A DNA stretch of 64,000 nucleotides, taken from assembly GCF_000429445.1 (NCBI RefSeq), contig NZ_AUBW01000010.1, positions 124,001 through 188,000 on the forward strand. Reading direction: 5' to 3'. The DNA is from Algoriphagus terrigena DSM 22685 (GTDB taxonomy: Bacteria > Bacteroidota > Bacteroidia > Cytophagales > Cyclobacteriaceae). Below, piece after piece: positions 8,940 through 17,365 of this stretch. The first letter of the stretch is position 1, and the number at the start of each line of letters is the position of its first letter. Both the position numbers and the translations under genes were made by a program. The notes under the pieces were generated by a model that worked only from the letters and a program-made list of their open reading frames with translations, was not told the DNA's origin and did not search any database.

Positions 8940-9728
8940 ATGAAAACAGCTTTCAGGGTCCTGCTTCTCTTCTTCTCCGCCACTTCAATCGTATGGAGTC
9001 AGGCGGGCTCAGGAAATTCCGCCTTTACATTTGGTGAGGAGTTGCAATTCGAAGTTTCCTATGGCTGGCTGAACCTAGCCGAAGCAAGGCTTCAGATCGC
9101 CAGACGTGCCGTCCACGAACAGTCCCGGCCCCATTTCAAGATCGACGCCTACGGAAAGACCAAAGGCGCCGCGACGATCTTTGGCAAGGTCAACGACAAC
9201 TGGGGCACACACGTGGACACCAGCACACTGCTTCCATCTCTTTCCTATAGAAACATCGAGGAGGGCAAATACCGGAAGAACGAGAAGGTGTTTTTTGACC
9301 AACCAAACCGCAAGGCCAAGATGGAGCTCTATGACCGGGACAACAGAACGGTAAAGGACTCCAAGGAATTCAAGCTGCCGGGCAACGTCCAGGATCTGGT
9401 GAGTGGCTTTTACTATCTCAGATCCATGGATCTGACCAATCTCAAAAAAGGACAGGCCGTCTTGATCACCGGATTCTTCGATAAAGAAATATATAACCTA
9501 AAATTAATATACGAGGGTACTGAGCAGATCCAGACCAGTCTTGGGCTCGTCGACACCTATATCTTTTCGCCTCAGGTCCCAAAGAACAAACTCTTCAGAG
9601 GAGACTATCCGGTCAAAGTCTGGGTCACTAAAGACCAGAACAAGATCCCCGTAAAGATCAAAGCCAACCTGTTCATCGGCTCGCTGAACATCGACATCTC
9701 CTCGGCTAAAGGACTACGAAACAACTAG
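8940..9728 (+). CDS. DUF3108 domain-containing exported protein
   Basis: 262 residues from the ATG at 8940, chosen because it starts a good signal peptide (MKTAFRVLLLFFSATSIVWSQ); the open frame extends further 5' into the recA upstream region. The phrase FGEELQFEVSYGWLNLAEARL and the later VWVTKDQNKIPVKIKANLFIGSLNIDI match DUF3108 proteins, which are predicted periplasmic or outer-membrane beta-rich proteins of unknown function, common in Bacteroidota. It lies upstream of the two-component pair with 151 nt between, so it is probably separately transcribed. Confidence 0.8.
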   Translation: MKTAFRVLLLFFSATSIVWSQAGSGNSAFTFGEELQFEVSYGWLNLAEARLQIARRAVHEQSRPHFKIDAYGKTKGAATIFGKVNDNWGTHVDTSTLLPSLSYRNIEEGKYRKNEKVFFDQPNRKAKMELYDRDNRTVKDSKEFKLPGNVQDLVSGFYYLRSMDLTNLKKGQAVLITGFFDKEIYNLKLIYEGTEQIQTSLGLVDTYIFSPQVPKNKLFRGDYPVKVWVTKDQNKIPVKIKANLFIGSLNIDISSAKGLRNN

Positions 9729-9879
9729 CTTACCTTGTATTAATATTCGCTTAACATTGCGCAAGGTCGGCGCCAGAATTCTTCAATTTTCTGAACAATT
9801 GCGGGTATTCACCAATTTTTGTTTGGCTCCTATCCTCAAATATTCTGTAATTTTAACCGAACCTTAAAGCAATTCCTCG

Positions 9880-10569
9880 ATGAGCGAAAAGCAAAAGATC
9901 AAAGTCCTGGTCGTAGATGACGAGCCGGACATTGTAGAGATCTTAAAGTACAACCTTCAGAAAGAAGGATATGATGTGGCCACGGCCGAAGACGGAATCA
10001 AAGCGGTGAAGACCGCTGCCAAGTTTCATCCAGACGTGATCTTGCTCGACATCATGATGCCCAATCAGGACGGCGTGGAGACCTGCCTCCAGCTCCGCCA
10101 GATTCCGGAATTGAAAAACACTTTTATCATATTCCTGACTGCCCGCATGGAAGAATACTCCGAAGTGGCGGCCTTTGACGTCGGGGCGGACGATTACATC
10201 ACCAAGCCGATCAAACCGCGGGCGTTGATGAGCCGGATCTCCGCGCTGTTTCGCAGAGAATCCAAAAAGGACCAGGAACAAACCCAGATCAAGATCAAAG
10301 ACCTGACCATCGATCGGGGCAGCTATACGATCGACAAGTCCGGCAAGACCATCACACTGCCCAAGAAGGAGTTTGAGCTGTTGTATTTCCTTGCCAAAAA
10401 CCCTAATATAGTTTTCGGTAGAGACGAATTACTCCATAATATCTGGGGATCGGATGTATTTGTGTTGGCTCGTACGGTCGATGTGCACATCCGAAAAGTC
10501 CGCGAGAAGATCGGCGAAGACTACATCTCTACTGTCAAAGGCGTAGGGTATAAGTTCGATTTGGGATAA
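9880..10569 (+). CDS. OmpR/PhoB-family response regulator
   Basis: 229 residues: a receiver domain (about 1-125) with acidic pocket D13/D14, phosphoacceptor D57 (VILLDIMMP) and conserved Lys in DYITKPIKPRAL, then a winged-helix DNA-binding domain (about 130-229) ending VRKVREKIGEDYISTVKGVGYKF. It is followed after 3 nt by its histidine kinase and must be co-transcribed with it. The pair resembles PhoB/PhoR in overall build, but phosphate control is not shown by the sequence; no phosphate genes are adjacent. Confidence 0.93.
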   Translation: MSEKQKIKVLVVDDEPDIVEILKYNLQKEGYDVATAEDGIKAVKTAAKFHPDVILLDIMMPNQDGVETCLQLRQIPELKNTFIIFLTARMEEYSEVAAFDVGADDYITKPIKPRALMSRISALFRRESKKDQEQTQIKIKDLTIDRGSYTIDKSGKTITLPKKEFELLYFLAKNPNIVFGRDELLHNIWGSDVFVLARTVDVHIRKVREKIGEDYISTVKGVGYKFDLG

Positions 10570-10572
10570 AAA

Positions 10573-11625
10573 ATGCTGACCACTTCCAGGGGAATTTCTT
10601 TGATTTTGGCTTTTGCCATCTCCGTCCTCGTGGCAGCGTTTCTTTCCCTGATGCCTGATAGCACTCCGGCAATCTTGCTGGTCGCGACTGGGCTCACCTT
10701 TTCTGTCTCCTACCTGCTGATCAATATTACACTGGAGTTTCTGGTGTTTCGTGAGATAGGCAACATCTATGCTCTGCTGGAGAAAATCCAGCGAAAAGAC
10801 CTCTCGGAGATTCAGGACAAGTCACTTCGCTCGTCACTTTCCCCGCTGCGCAAGATCAATTCCGTGATCAATTCCTATGCTTTGGCAAGGCAGAAGGAAA
10901 TCGACACGCTGCAAAAAACGGCAGAGTTTCGCCGGGAATTCATCGCCGACATCTCCCACGAGCTCAAGACCCCAATCTTTGCCACACAGGGATACATTCA
11001 CACACTGCTGGATGGCGCGATAGAGGACAAGCAGGTTCGGATGAAATTCCTGAAGCGGGCTGCCAAAAGCCTGGATTCTTTGGATATTCTCGTTCAGGAT
11101 TTGCTCACGCTAAACCAGATGGAAAGCGGCGCCGTCAGATTTACCTTTACGGAGTTTGACTTGAGGGAGCTTTTGCAAGAAGTAATCGAGCAGCTCGAGC
11201 ACAAAGCCTCCAAGCGGGAAGTGACGATCAAGCTGGACTTTGATCCCGAAAAAACCTACATCACTCATGCAGATCGCCCCAAGATCTACCGAGTCTGCCA
11301 AAACCTGATCTTCAACGGCATCAACTACAACCACAACGGAGGCGAGGTCAAAGTCTCTGTCAAAACCCACAAGAACAACGTCCAAGTCGATGTCAAAGAC
11401 ACCGGTCAGGGCATCCCACCCGAGGATCTGAAGCGGATCTTTGAGCGATTCTATCGGGTGGAGAAAAGCCGCTCCAAAGAAAAGGGCGGAACTGGACTTG
11501 GACTAGCCATCGTCAAGCACATCCTGGAAGGCCACAAGAGCAAGATCTCCGTCAGTTCGACCGTAGGAAAAGGATCTATCTTTAGTTTTTCACTTCCTTT
11601 GGAAAAAGAGAAAAAAGCGGACTAG
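10573..11625 (+). CDS. Sensor histidine kinase (PhoR-like)
   Basis: 350 residues. Two hydrophobic segments at about residues 7-25 and 32-55 enclose only a very short external loop, so there is no periplasmic sensor domain. A HisKA domain has the phosphoacceptor in FIADISHELKTP (His near residue 129); the HATPase domain shows the N box (NLIFNGINYNHNGG), G1 (DTGQGIPPEDLKRIFERFYR) and G2 (GGTGLGLAIVKHI). Partner of the response regulator 3 nt upstream. Without a sensor domain it probably reads a membrane or protein-partner signal. It converges with the DUF3037 gene 20 nt away. Confidence 0.93.
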   Translation: MLTTSRGISLILAFAISVLVAAFLSLMPDSTPAILLVATGLTFSVSYLLINITLEFLVFREIGNIYALLEKIQRKDLSEIQDKSLRSSLSPLRKINSVINSYALARQKEIDTLQKTAEFRREFIADISHELKTPIFATQGYIHTLLDGAIEDKQVRMKFLKRAAKSLDSLDILVQDLLTLNQMESGAVRFTFTEFDLRELLQEVIEQLEHKASKREVTIKLDFDPEKTYITHADRPKIYRVCQNLIFNGINYNHNGGEVKVSVKTHKNNVQVDVKDTGQGIPPEDLKRIFERFYRVEKSRSKEKGGTGLGLAIVKHILEGHKSKISVSSTVGKGSIFSFSLPLEKEKKAD

Positions 11626-11645
11626 CGTTTCTCTGCGACGTCGCG

Positions 11646-12029
11646 TTAGGCTACGTATTCCTGAAAAAGACAGGTCAAAGTCTCCACTAAATCTTCAGAG
11701 AATCCCCCGTGCGGACGCGAGGTCTGCAGCATCGAGCTTCGCATCGCAGTCAGCCATCTAAACCGTGATGAAGCATCGAGAAGAGCAATGGGATTTTCCG
11801 GGTTTTCCCCTTTGCAGATTCTCTCAAAAGAATCCAAATAACGCCGCACGAGATCGAGATCGACATCCGGATCCAAAGCCAGCAATTTTTGCTCGTGAAG
11901 ATGGATCTTACACGCAATGAAATTCTGTCGCTTGCAGCAGACCACCACACCGACATTCACAAACTCCTCCCGCTCCACACGGGGAACCAGCCGGATCAGC
12001 GCGTACTCAAATAAGTGCTTTCCTTGCAT
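11646..12029 (-). CDS. DUF3037 domain-containing protein
   Basis: 127 residues from the ATG at 12029 (MQGKHLFEYALIRLVP), which matches where the family begins; an ATG at 12041 in the same frame would add four residues. The run FVNVGVVVCCKRQNFIACK is characteristic of DUF3037. Function unknown. The start lies inside the 3' end of the HipA-like kinase gene, so the two are translationally coupled; this pairing is one I recognise from other genomes. See findings for the possible toxin/antitoxin or regulatory reading. Confidence 0.75.
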   Translation of the reverse strand: MQGKHLFEYALIRLVPRVEREEFVNVGVVVCCKRQNFIACKIHLHEQKLLALDPDVDLDLVRRYLDSFERICKGENPENPIALLDASSRFRWLTAMRSSMLQTSRPHGGFSEDLVETLTCLFQEYVA

Positions 12030-12810
12030 CGCTGGCCTCATTTATAAATACCTCAGAATTTTCCAGCCTTAGTTTTAGAAAAGCTGAATATACTTCTCGC
12101 GCTTCCTCGGCCGTTTCAGTGTCTCTTCCGGCCAAAATCCATTCGTCCGGCAGTATATCCACCACTTCGGTGATGAGTGACGGAGTGATCAAGGCCCTCA
12201 TCTCTTCATTCACCTTTTCCAATTGGGTCGCTTTGGGCAATAGCACGTGATCCTTGATAACAGCAAATGGGCTCAGGGCATGCTTCTCCCAGTTGTCCCA
12301 AGAATGGTGAAAAAGGAACGCAGCGCCGTGGTCAATCAGCCAAAGTTCCTTGTTCCAGATCAGCAGATTTGTATTGCGAAAGGTGCGGTCCACATTGGTA
12401 ATCCACGCATCAAACCAGACAATACGCGAGGCCAGGTATTCATCGACTTGGGATGCGCCGGGATCAAAAGTCATCGCCTTTGACAGAAAATGTAAAGCCA
12501 GATTCAAGCCTTGGCTACTTTTGAGTAAATCCTGGATTTCCTCATCGCCCTCAGACCTTCCAAAAGCTTCGTCCAAGTTGGCAAAAACGAGTTCCGGCAC
12601 TTTAAATCCCAGCCTCCTCGCCAACTCTCCTCCGAGGAGCTCTGCGATCAGAGCCTTTTCGCGCTGTCCAGCCCCCTTAAACTTTAGCACATAATTGAAC
12701 CCATCATCTGCTTCCGCCAAAGCGGGTAAGGATCCGCCCTCCCGGAGCGGCATCACGTACCGGGTCACATTGACCAGTCGGAGTGAATTCAAAAGGTTGC
12801 TTTCGTACAT
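12007..12810 (-). CDS. HipA-like kinase-fold protein
   Basis: 267 residues. The N-terminal part has LPALAEADDGFNYVLKFKGAGQ, resembling the nucleotide-binding strands of HipA-like kinases, then ALIAELLGGELARRLGFKVPE; the catalytic region reads VWFDAWITNVDRTFRNTNLLI followed by LWLIDHGAAF, giving the Asp-x4-Asn and D(F/H)G-like metal-binding Asp of the fold. It is shorter than HipA (about 440 residues) and lacks the HipA N-subdomain-1. No HipB-like DNA-binding protein is adjacent; its only partner is the overlapping DUF3037 gene. A protein kinase role is inferred from the fold. Confidence 0.72.
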   Translation of the reverse strand: MYESNLLNSLRLVNVTRYVMPLREGGSLPALAEADDGFNYVLKFKGAGQREKALIAELLGGELARRLGFKVPELVFANLDEAFGRSEGDEEIQDLLKSSQGLNLALHFLSKAMTFDPGASQVDEYLASRIVWFDAWITNVDRTFRNTNLLIWNKELWLIDHGAAFLFHHSWDNWEKHALSPFAVIKDHVLLPKATQLEKVNEEMRALITPSLITEVVDILPDEWILAGRDTETAEEAREVYSAFLKLRLENSEVFINEASDARKALI

Positions 12811-12940
12811 TGGCTTAAAAAAGAAAACAAATAAAACCCGAAAACTTCAGAACCAGACGCTCTGACGGCCTATTTTTCCACTTGCCTCCACATTGTCAGG
12901 CTCTTTTGGCTGCCTGCTTTTTTCCGACCGATCGATTCCC

Positions 12941-12948
12941 TACTTTTG
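12941..12948 (+). promoter_or_regulatory. Bacteroidota -7 box (TACTTTTG) for the pseudouridine synthase gene
   Basis: TACTTTTG fits the Bacteroidota TAnnTTTG element and lies 28 nt upstream of the ATG at 12976, which is a good distance. The -33 element is not convincing. Confidence 0.45.
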
Positions 12949-12975
12949 CAGCCTAATTGAAGAGGCAGGAGATCC

Positions 12976-13686
12976 ATGAAGAAAGTAGATTTTGAAAATC
13001 TTATTCTGTTCGAAAATGCGGATTACCTGGTGATCAATAAGCCACCGTACCTATCAAGCTTAGACGATAGGCACGAGGCGCAGAACATCCTAGACTTAGC
13101 CAAGGCACACACCCCCGATTCTCAGCTGTGCCACAGATTGGATAAGGAAACTTCAGGATGTCTGGTGATTGCCAAGAATCCGGCGGCCTACAGGCATTTG
13201 GCCATGCAGTTTGAAAACAGGGAAGTTGAAAAAATCTATCACGCTGTGGTCGAGGGAATCAAGGAATTCAACCATGAGTTGGTAGACCGGAATCTCTTGG
13301 CAAACAACAAAGGAATCGCCAAAGTCAGTAAAGACGGGAAGCCTGCTCAGACGTTTTTCCATACTGTGAAAACCTACTGGGCACATACGCTGGTGGAATG
13401 CAGACCGATCACAGGTCGTCTGCACCAGATCAGAGTACACCTGGCTTACCTCAAATCGCCCATATGCGGCGATACACTTTACGGCGGCAAAACCTTGTAC
13501 CTATCTTCACTCAAGCGTCGCTTCAATCTCAAAAAAGACACCGAGGAGCTACCGATCATGCAGCGGGTCTCGTTGCACGCGTTTTCGATCGTCTTTGCAG
13601 GTCTGGACGGCAATCCGATTAAAGTCGATGCCCCCTACCCCAAGGACTTTCAGGTATTAGTCCAGCAGTTGGAGAAAAATGCTTAG
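12976..13686 (+). CDS. RluA-family RNA pseudouridine synthase
   Basis: 236 residues. The family signature HRLDKETSGCLVIAK (near residue 53) contains the catalytic Asp; VINKPPYLSS near residue 17 and GRLHQIRVHLAYLKSPICGDTLYGG later are the other conserved blocks. No S4 domain is present at the N-terminus, so it is a compact RluA/RluC-like catalytic domain. It isomerises uridine in rRNA or tRNA; the exact site cannot be read from sequence. It sits just before the ribosomal protein operon but with a promoter in between. Confidence 0.9.
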   Translation: MKKVDFENLILFENADYLVINKPPYLSSLDDRHEAQNILDLAKAHTPDSQLCHRLDKETSGCLVIAKNPAAYRHLAMQFENREVEKIYHAVVEGIKEFNHELVDRNLLANNKGIAKVSKDGKPAQTFFHTVKTYWAHTLVECRPITGRLHQIRVHLAYLKSPICGDTLYGGKTLYLSSLKRRFNLKKDTEELPIMQRVSLHAFSIVFAGLDGNPIKVDAPYPKDFQVLVQQLEKNA

Positions 13687-13863
13687 AGGCGAGCATATCA
13701 GAGACCGAAGCCCAAATTTCCTTTGCGGGAAGTTTTGCTAAGCCTATGAAATCGAGCATCGCAAAACAGACTCAAAATCAGAGTCAGGAGCAGCTCGAGA
13801 TCCCATGTGACAATTAAAAAGGATTGTAACCACATGAAAATTAGGAGTTAGTAATGAAAATAG

Positions 13864-13895
13864 TTTGCATGCAAAATAAAATACTTCTATCTTTG
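13864..13895 (+). promoter_or_regulatory. Bacteroidota promoter of the rplM-rpsI-rpsB operon
   Basis: TTTG at 13864-13867 (-33 element), a 20-nt spacer and TATCTTTG at 13888-13895 (-7 element) match the Bacteroidota sigma-ABfr consensus almost perfectly. Transcription would start near 13902, leaving a leader of about 50 nt before rplM. The rest of 13687-13863 shows no gene. Confidence 0.75.
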
Positions 13896-13951
13896 TGTCC
13901 CTTTTTGGGGTCGATAAATAAATAACAAGCTAAAAATTAAACAGTTACACA

Positions 13952-14395
13952 GTGGATACTCTGAGCTATAAAACCATCTCAGCCAATTCTTCCACAGTAG
14001 AAAAGCAGTGGGTGGTAGTGGATGCCCAAGCTGCGATTCTAGGACGATTGGCTAGTGAGGTAGCAAAAATCTTGAGAGGGAAAACGAAGCCTAGCTTCAC
14101 TCCCAACGTGGATTGTGGTGACAACGTCATCGTAATCAACGCAGACAAAGTCAGACTGACAGGTGACAAGTGGGACGCGAAAGTATACGTGCGCCACACC
14201 GGTTACCCAGGCGGACAGCGAATCTCTACCCCAAAACTGTTGAAGCAGAAGTCTTCAACGATTTTGATTGAGAAAGCTGTAAGAGGCATGTTGCCTAAAA
14301 ACAGATTGGGAAGCAAGTTGTACGGTAACCTGTACGTGTATGAAGGTGCTGAGCATCCTCATGCAGCACAGCAGCCACAAGCCATCACACTTTAA
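13952..14395 (+). CDS. rplM: 50S ribosomal protein L13
   Basis: 147 residues, starting at GTG 13952 because the Bacteroidota L13 N-terminus MDTLSYKT follows directly. The conserved blocks WVVVDAQAAILGRLASEVA and VRLTGDKWDAKVYVRHTGYPGG are present, and the length is normal. First gene of rplM-rpsI-rpsB, driven by the promoter at 13864-13895; 11 nt separate it from rpsI. It binds 23S rRNA early in 50S assembly. Confidence 0.97.
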   Translation: MDTLSYKTISANSSTVEKQWVVVDAQAAILGRLASEVAKILRGKTKPSFTPNVDCGDNVIVINADKVRLTGDKWDAKVYVRHTGYPGGQRISTPKLLKQKSSTILIEKAVRGMLPKNRLGSKLYGNLYVYEGAEHPHAAQQPQAITL

Positions 14396-14406
14396 TCTCC
14401 TAAATC

Positions 14407-14793
14407 ATGGAAATGATCAACAAAATCGGTAGAAGAAAGACCTCTGTAGCCCGTATTTACATGGCTCCAGGAAATGGCAAAATCACCGTAAACGACAAAG
14501 CAATCGAAGTTTACTTCCCGTTTGATTTGCATCAAATCGTAGTAAAGCAGCCTTTGACCCTGGTGGGCGTGGACGGCAACTACGACATCCAAATCAATGT
14601 GGACGGTGGCGGAATCAAAGGACAAGCTGAAGCAGCTCGTATGGCGATCTCCAGAGCTTTGTGTGAGTTCGACGCTGAGCACAGATCAGCATTGAAAAAA
14701 GAAGGCTTCCTTACCCGTGACCCTAGAATGGTGGAACGTAAGAAGCCAGGACGTAGAAAAGCAAGAAGAAGATTCCAGTTCTCCAAACGTTAA
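14407..14793 (+). CDS. rpsI: 30S ribosomal protein S9
   Basis: 128 residues, normal length. It has NKIGRRKTSVARIYM at the N-terminus and the strongly basic C-terminal tail RKKPGRRKARRRFQFSKR, whose last residues reach the P-site tRNA in the ribosome. Second gene of the ribosomal operon. Confidence 0.97.
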   Translation: MEMINKIGRRKTSVARIYMAPGNGKITVNDKAIEVYFPFDLHQIVVKQPLTLVGVDGNYDIQINVDGGGIKGQAEAARMAISRALCEFDAEHRSALKKEGFLTRDPRMVERKKPGRRKARRRFQFSKR

Positions 14794-14831
14794 TAGGAAC
14801 TCTCTTCATTCAATAGAAAACAATTTCATTC

Positions 14832-15593
14832 ATGTCAAAAATCGAATACAAAGACTTACTGGATGCTGGTGTTCACTTCGGACACTTGACGAGAAAGTGG
14901 GATCCAAGAATGTCTCCATATATCTTTATGGAGAAGAACGGTATCCACATTATCGACCTCAACAAAACGCTTGCTTGCCTCGACGAAGCATCCAACGCAA
15001 TCAAGCAAATCGTACGTTCCGGCAAAAAAGTAATGTTTGTCGCTACAAAAAAGCAAGCCAAAGACTTGGTAGCTGCAGAAGCACAGCGTCTGAACATGCC
15101 TTACGTGACCGAAAGATGGTTAGGTGGTATGCTGACCAACTTCGCTACTATCCGTAAGTCCCTCAAAAAAATGTCAGGTCTTGAAAAACTGATGAAAGAG
15201 GACGCTTACAAGAACTTGGCTAAGAAAGAGCGTCTTATGGTAAGCCGCGACAAAGAGAAGATGGAAAGCGTTTTGGGCGGTATTGCCGACCTGAGCAGAC
15301 TTCCTGCAGCTCTTTTCGTAGTGGATATCAAAAGAGAACACATTGCGATCGCTGAAGCTCAAAAACTTGGTATTCCGGTTTTCGCATTGGTAGATACTAA
15401 CTCCAACCCGAACGAGGTGGACTTCCCTATCCCAGCCAATGACGATGCCTTCAAATCAGTTTCTTTGCTGGTGAAAGCATTCGGTGCAGCTATCGAAGAA
15501 GGTCTTTCAGAAAGAAAGAGAGACAAGGACGATGCTAAACTTTCTGAAGAGGAAGAAGCAAAAAGAGCTGTGGACGCTGAAACACAAGAATAA
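14832..15593 (+). CDS. rpsB: 30S ribosomal protein S2
   Basis: 253 residues. [20 protein letters not shown] near the N-terminus and [20 protein letters not shown] are S2 signatures; the C-terminal acidic/charged extension ([18 protein letters not shown]) is typical of Bacteroidota. Third gene of the operon; a hairpin at 15620-15656 separates it from tsf, so tsf is transcribed partly or wholly on its own. Confidence 0.97.
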   Translation: MSKIEYKDLLDAGVHFGHLTRKWDPRMSPYIFMEKNGIHIIDLNKTLACLDEASNAIKQIVRSGKKVMFVATKKQAKDLVAAEAQRLNMPYVTERWLGGMLTNFATIRKSLKKMSGLEKLMKEDAYKNLAKKERLMVSRDKEKMESVLGGIADLSRLPAALFVVDIKREHIAIAEAQKLGIPVFALVDTNSNPNEVDFPIPANDDAFKSVSLLVKAFGAAIEEGLSERKRDKDDAKLSEEEEAKRAVDAETQE

Positions 15594-15619
15594 TCCACAT
15601 TCTATTTTGAAATAAAGAA

Positions 15620-15656
15620 TTGAACATCCGGCTCCGGTCGATGTTCAATTTTTTGT
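15620..15656 (+). terminator. Terminator or attenuator between rpsB and tsf
   Basis: Stem TTGAACATC (15620-15628) with GATGTTCAA (15640-15648), an 11-nt loop and a following T6 tract. Placed between two genes that are usually co-expressed, so partial readthrough is possible. Confidence 0.6.
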
Positions 15657-15709
15657 TTTATCCTGATTAAAGAACTATATCCCGTTTAAAAAAATAAACA
15701 GATCACACA

Positions 15710-16540
15710 ATGGCAATTACTGCACAAGACGTAAACAAACTGAGACAAATGACCGGTGCCGGTATGATGGACTGCAAAAAAGCTTTGACAGAAGCTGAAG
15801 GCGACTTCGAAAAAGCAGTAGACATCCTCAGAAAAAAAGGTCAAAAAGTATCTGCTTCCAGAGCTGACCGTGAGACCAAAGAAGGAGTAGTAGTAACCCG
15901 CGTAGCCGAAAACGGCACCAAAGGCATCCTGCTTTCTTTGACTTGCGAGACTGACTTCGTAGCTAAAAACGAAGGATTCGGCGAGTTTGCAAACACGCTG
16001 ATCGATCTGGCCGTGGCTAATGGCTCTGAATCCAAAGACGCTGTATTGGCTCTCCCTATCGAAAACATCACCGTAGCTGAGAAAATCATCGAAATGACTG
16101 GCCGAATCGGCGAGAAGATCGACATCTCTCACTTCGAGATCATCAGTGCTGAAGCGGTAATCCCTTACATCCACTCCAATGGTAAATTGGGCGTGTTGGT
16201 AGGTCTGACTAATACTTCTGGCACTGACGTGGAAGAAGCAGGAAAAGACGTAGCGATGCAGATCGCAGCGATGAACCCTGTCGCTGTGGACAAAGACGGC
16301 GTCGATTCATCTACTGTAGAGAGAGAAATCGAAATCGGAAAAGAGCAGGCAAGAGCTGAAGGCAAAGCTGAAGAAATGTTGGAAAAAATCGCTCTGGGCA
16401 AATTGGCTAAGTTCTACAAAGAAAACACGTTGTTGAGCCAGCAGTTTGTGAAAGACAACTCCAAGTCTATCGCTCAATATCTGGACGGTGTGAGCAAAGG
16501 CCTGACTGTAAACGCATTCAAAAGAATCTCCATCGGATAA
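15710..16540 (+). CDS. tsf: Translation elongation factor Ts
   Basis: 276 residues. The UBA-like N-terminus (VNKLRQMTGAGMMDCKKALTEAEGD) and the EF-Tu-contact motif CETDFVAKNEGF are intact; the core and C-terminal module are complete. EF-Ts recycles EF-Tu by exchanging GDP for GTP. Ends in a strong terminator at 16562-16598. Confidence 0.97.
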   Translation: MAITAQDVNKLRQMTGAGMMDCKKALTEAEGDFEKAVDILRKKGQKVSASRADRETKEGVVVTRVAENGTKGILLSLTCETDFVAKNEGFGEFANTLIDLAVANGSESKDAVLALPIENITVAEKIIEMTGRIGEKIDISHFEIISAEAVIPYIHSNGKLGVLVGLTNTSGTDVEEAGKDVAMQIAAMNPVAVDKDGVDSSTVEREIEIGKEQARAEGKAEEMLEKIALGKLAKFYKENTLLSQQFVKDNSKSIAQYLDGVSKGLTVNAFKRISIG

Positions 16541-16561
16541 TTTTCCGATTCACATTCCAAT

Positions 16562-16598
16562 AAAAAACCTCTCGGAGCGATCCGAGAGGTTTTTTTTC
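16562..16598 (+). terminator. Terminator of tsf (member of a repeated hairpin family)
   Basis: AAAAAACCTCTCGGA, 4-nt loop, TCCGAGAGG and T8. Nearly the same hairpin, including the loop, recurs at 17263-17297 and, inverted, at 25983-26016. The region 16599-16732 downstream is AT-rich with no gene. Confidence 0.85.
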
Positions 16599-16732
16599 TT
16601 TAAGTGGTTATGAAAATATTTTTTAGTACTGTTTGGATGATGTTAGTAATTACAATATTATTACATAAACTAACTGATCGGTTAACTTCTTCTGTTTTGA
16701 GTTTTTAAACCAAGATCTCTTTTCCATATTCC

Positions 16733-17230
16733 ATGAAAATTCTTTCCTTTTTCTGCTCAATTTTGATCGTATTTCTGTTGACAGGATGCTTGGAGCCAAG
16801 CTTAGCACCACCAAGTTCCGAGCACTTCTTCGTGAATCTACGTAATAGTGAAGGCTCAAATCTACTTGATCCCAAAACGGAAGGGGCCATTGACCTGAGC
16901 AAAACGCGACTATTTCTTATTGAAAACGGAGAAGCCAAAATGGTGAAATACGAAAGTCCTGGAGCAGTTTTGGATTATCCTTACGGTGTGATGCCATTTG
17001 AGGAGAATGGAGTACACGGGGTAAAATTCTTTTTTGAACATACGGGCAGTCAAAAAGAAATTGAAGGCTTTATCCAATGGAATGAAACTATAGCGGACAC
17101 GTTGACCTTCACCTTCAATTCAGCAGACCGCCCAACTTTCATAGCCAAAGTCTCGCAAGATGGAGCAGTCCTTTGGGATACGGAAACAGCTCCCGAAAAT
17201 ACTATAGCTGAGATAACTCTGGAGCATTAA
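16733..17230 (+). CDS. Hypothetical lipoprotein
   Basis: 165 residues. The N-terminus MKILSFFCSILIVFLLTGC has a lipobox (LTGC, Cys19), so it should be lipid-anchored; the residue after Cys is Leu. No domain is recognised in the mature part, which is rich in beta-type hydrophobic alternation and could be a small beta-sandwich. It is flanked on both sides by near-identical terminator hairpins and reads slightly more AT-rich than its neighbours, which would suit a cassette-like acquired gene, but that is weak evidence. Confidence 0.6.
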   Translation: MKILSFFCSILIVFLLTGCLEPSLAPPSSEHFFVNLRNSEGSNLLDPKTEGAIDLSKTRLFLIENGEAKMVKYESPGAVLDYPYGVMPFEENGVHGVKFFFEHTGSQKEIEGFIQWNETIADTLTFTFNSADRPTFIAKVSQDGAVLWDTETAPENTIAEITLEH

Positions 17231-17262
17231 AAGGCACCATAAAAAGCAATATCCATAAAACC

Positions 17263-17297
17263 AAAAACCCTCTCGGAGCGATCTGAGAGGGTTTTCT
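17263..17297 (+). terminator. Terminator after the lipoprotein gene (same hairpin family)
   Basis: AAAAACCCTCTCGGA, loop, TCTGAGAGGGTTTTC. Its core CTCTCGGAGCGATC is shared with the tsf terminator about 700 nt upstream. Confidence 0.75.
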
Positions 17298-17314
17298 TAT
17301 TTCTAGCTCTGATA

Positions 17315-17347
17315 AACTTTTCCAAAGTTTGAAACTTTGGAAAAGTT
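17315..17347. repeat. Perfect 16-bp inverted repeat
   Basis: AACTTTTCCAAAGTTT at 17315-17330, one G, then its exact complement at 17332-17347. There is no T-run, so it is not a standard terminator although it sits just downstream of pepP. Probably a small palindromic intergenic repeat. Confidence 0.65.
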
Positions 17348-17365
17348 GCCCATCAAAGAATCTGC

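Noticed and set aside
9880..11625. Naming the two-component pair phoB/phoR
   Set aside because: The domain layout fits, but no phosphate-uptake genes or binding sites are present to support the specific name.
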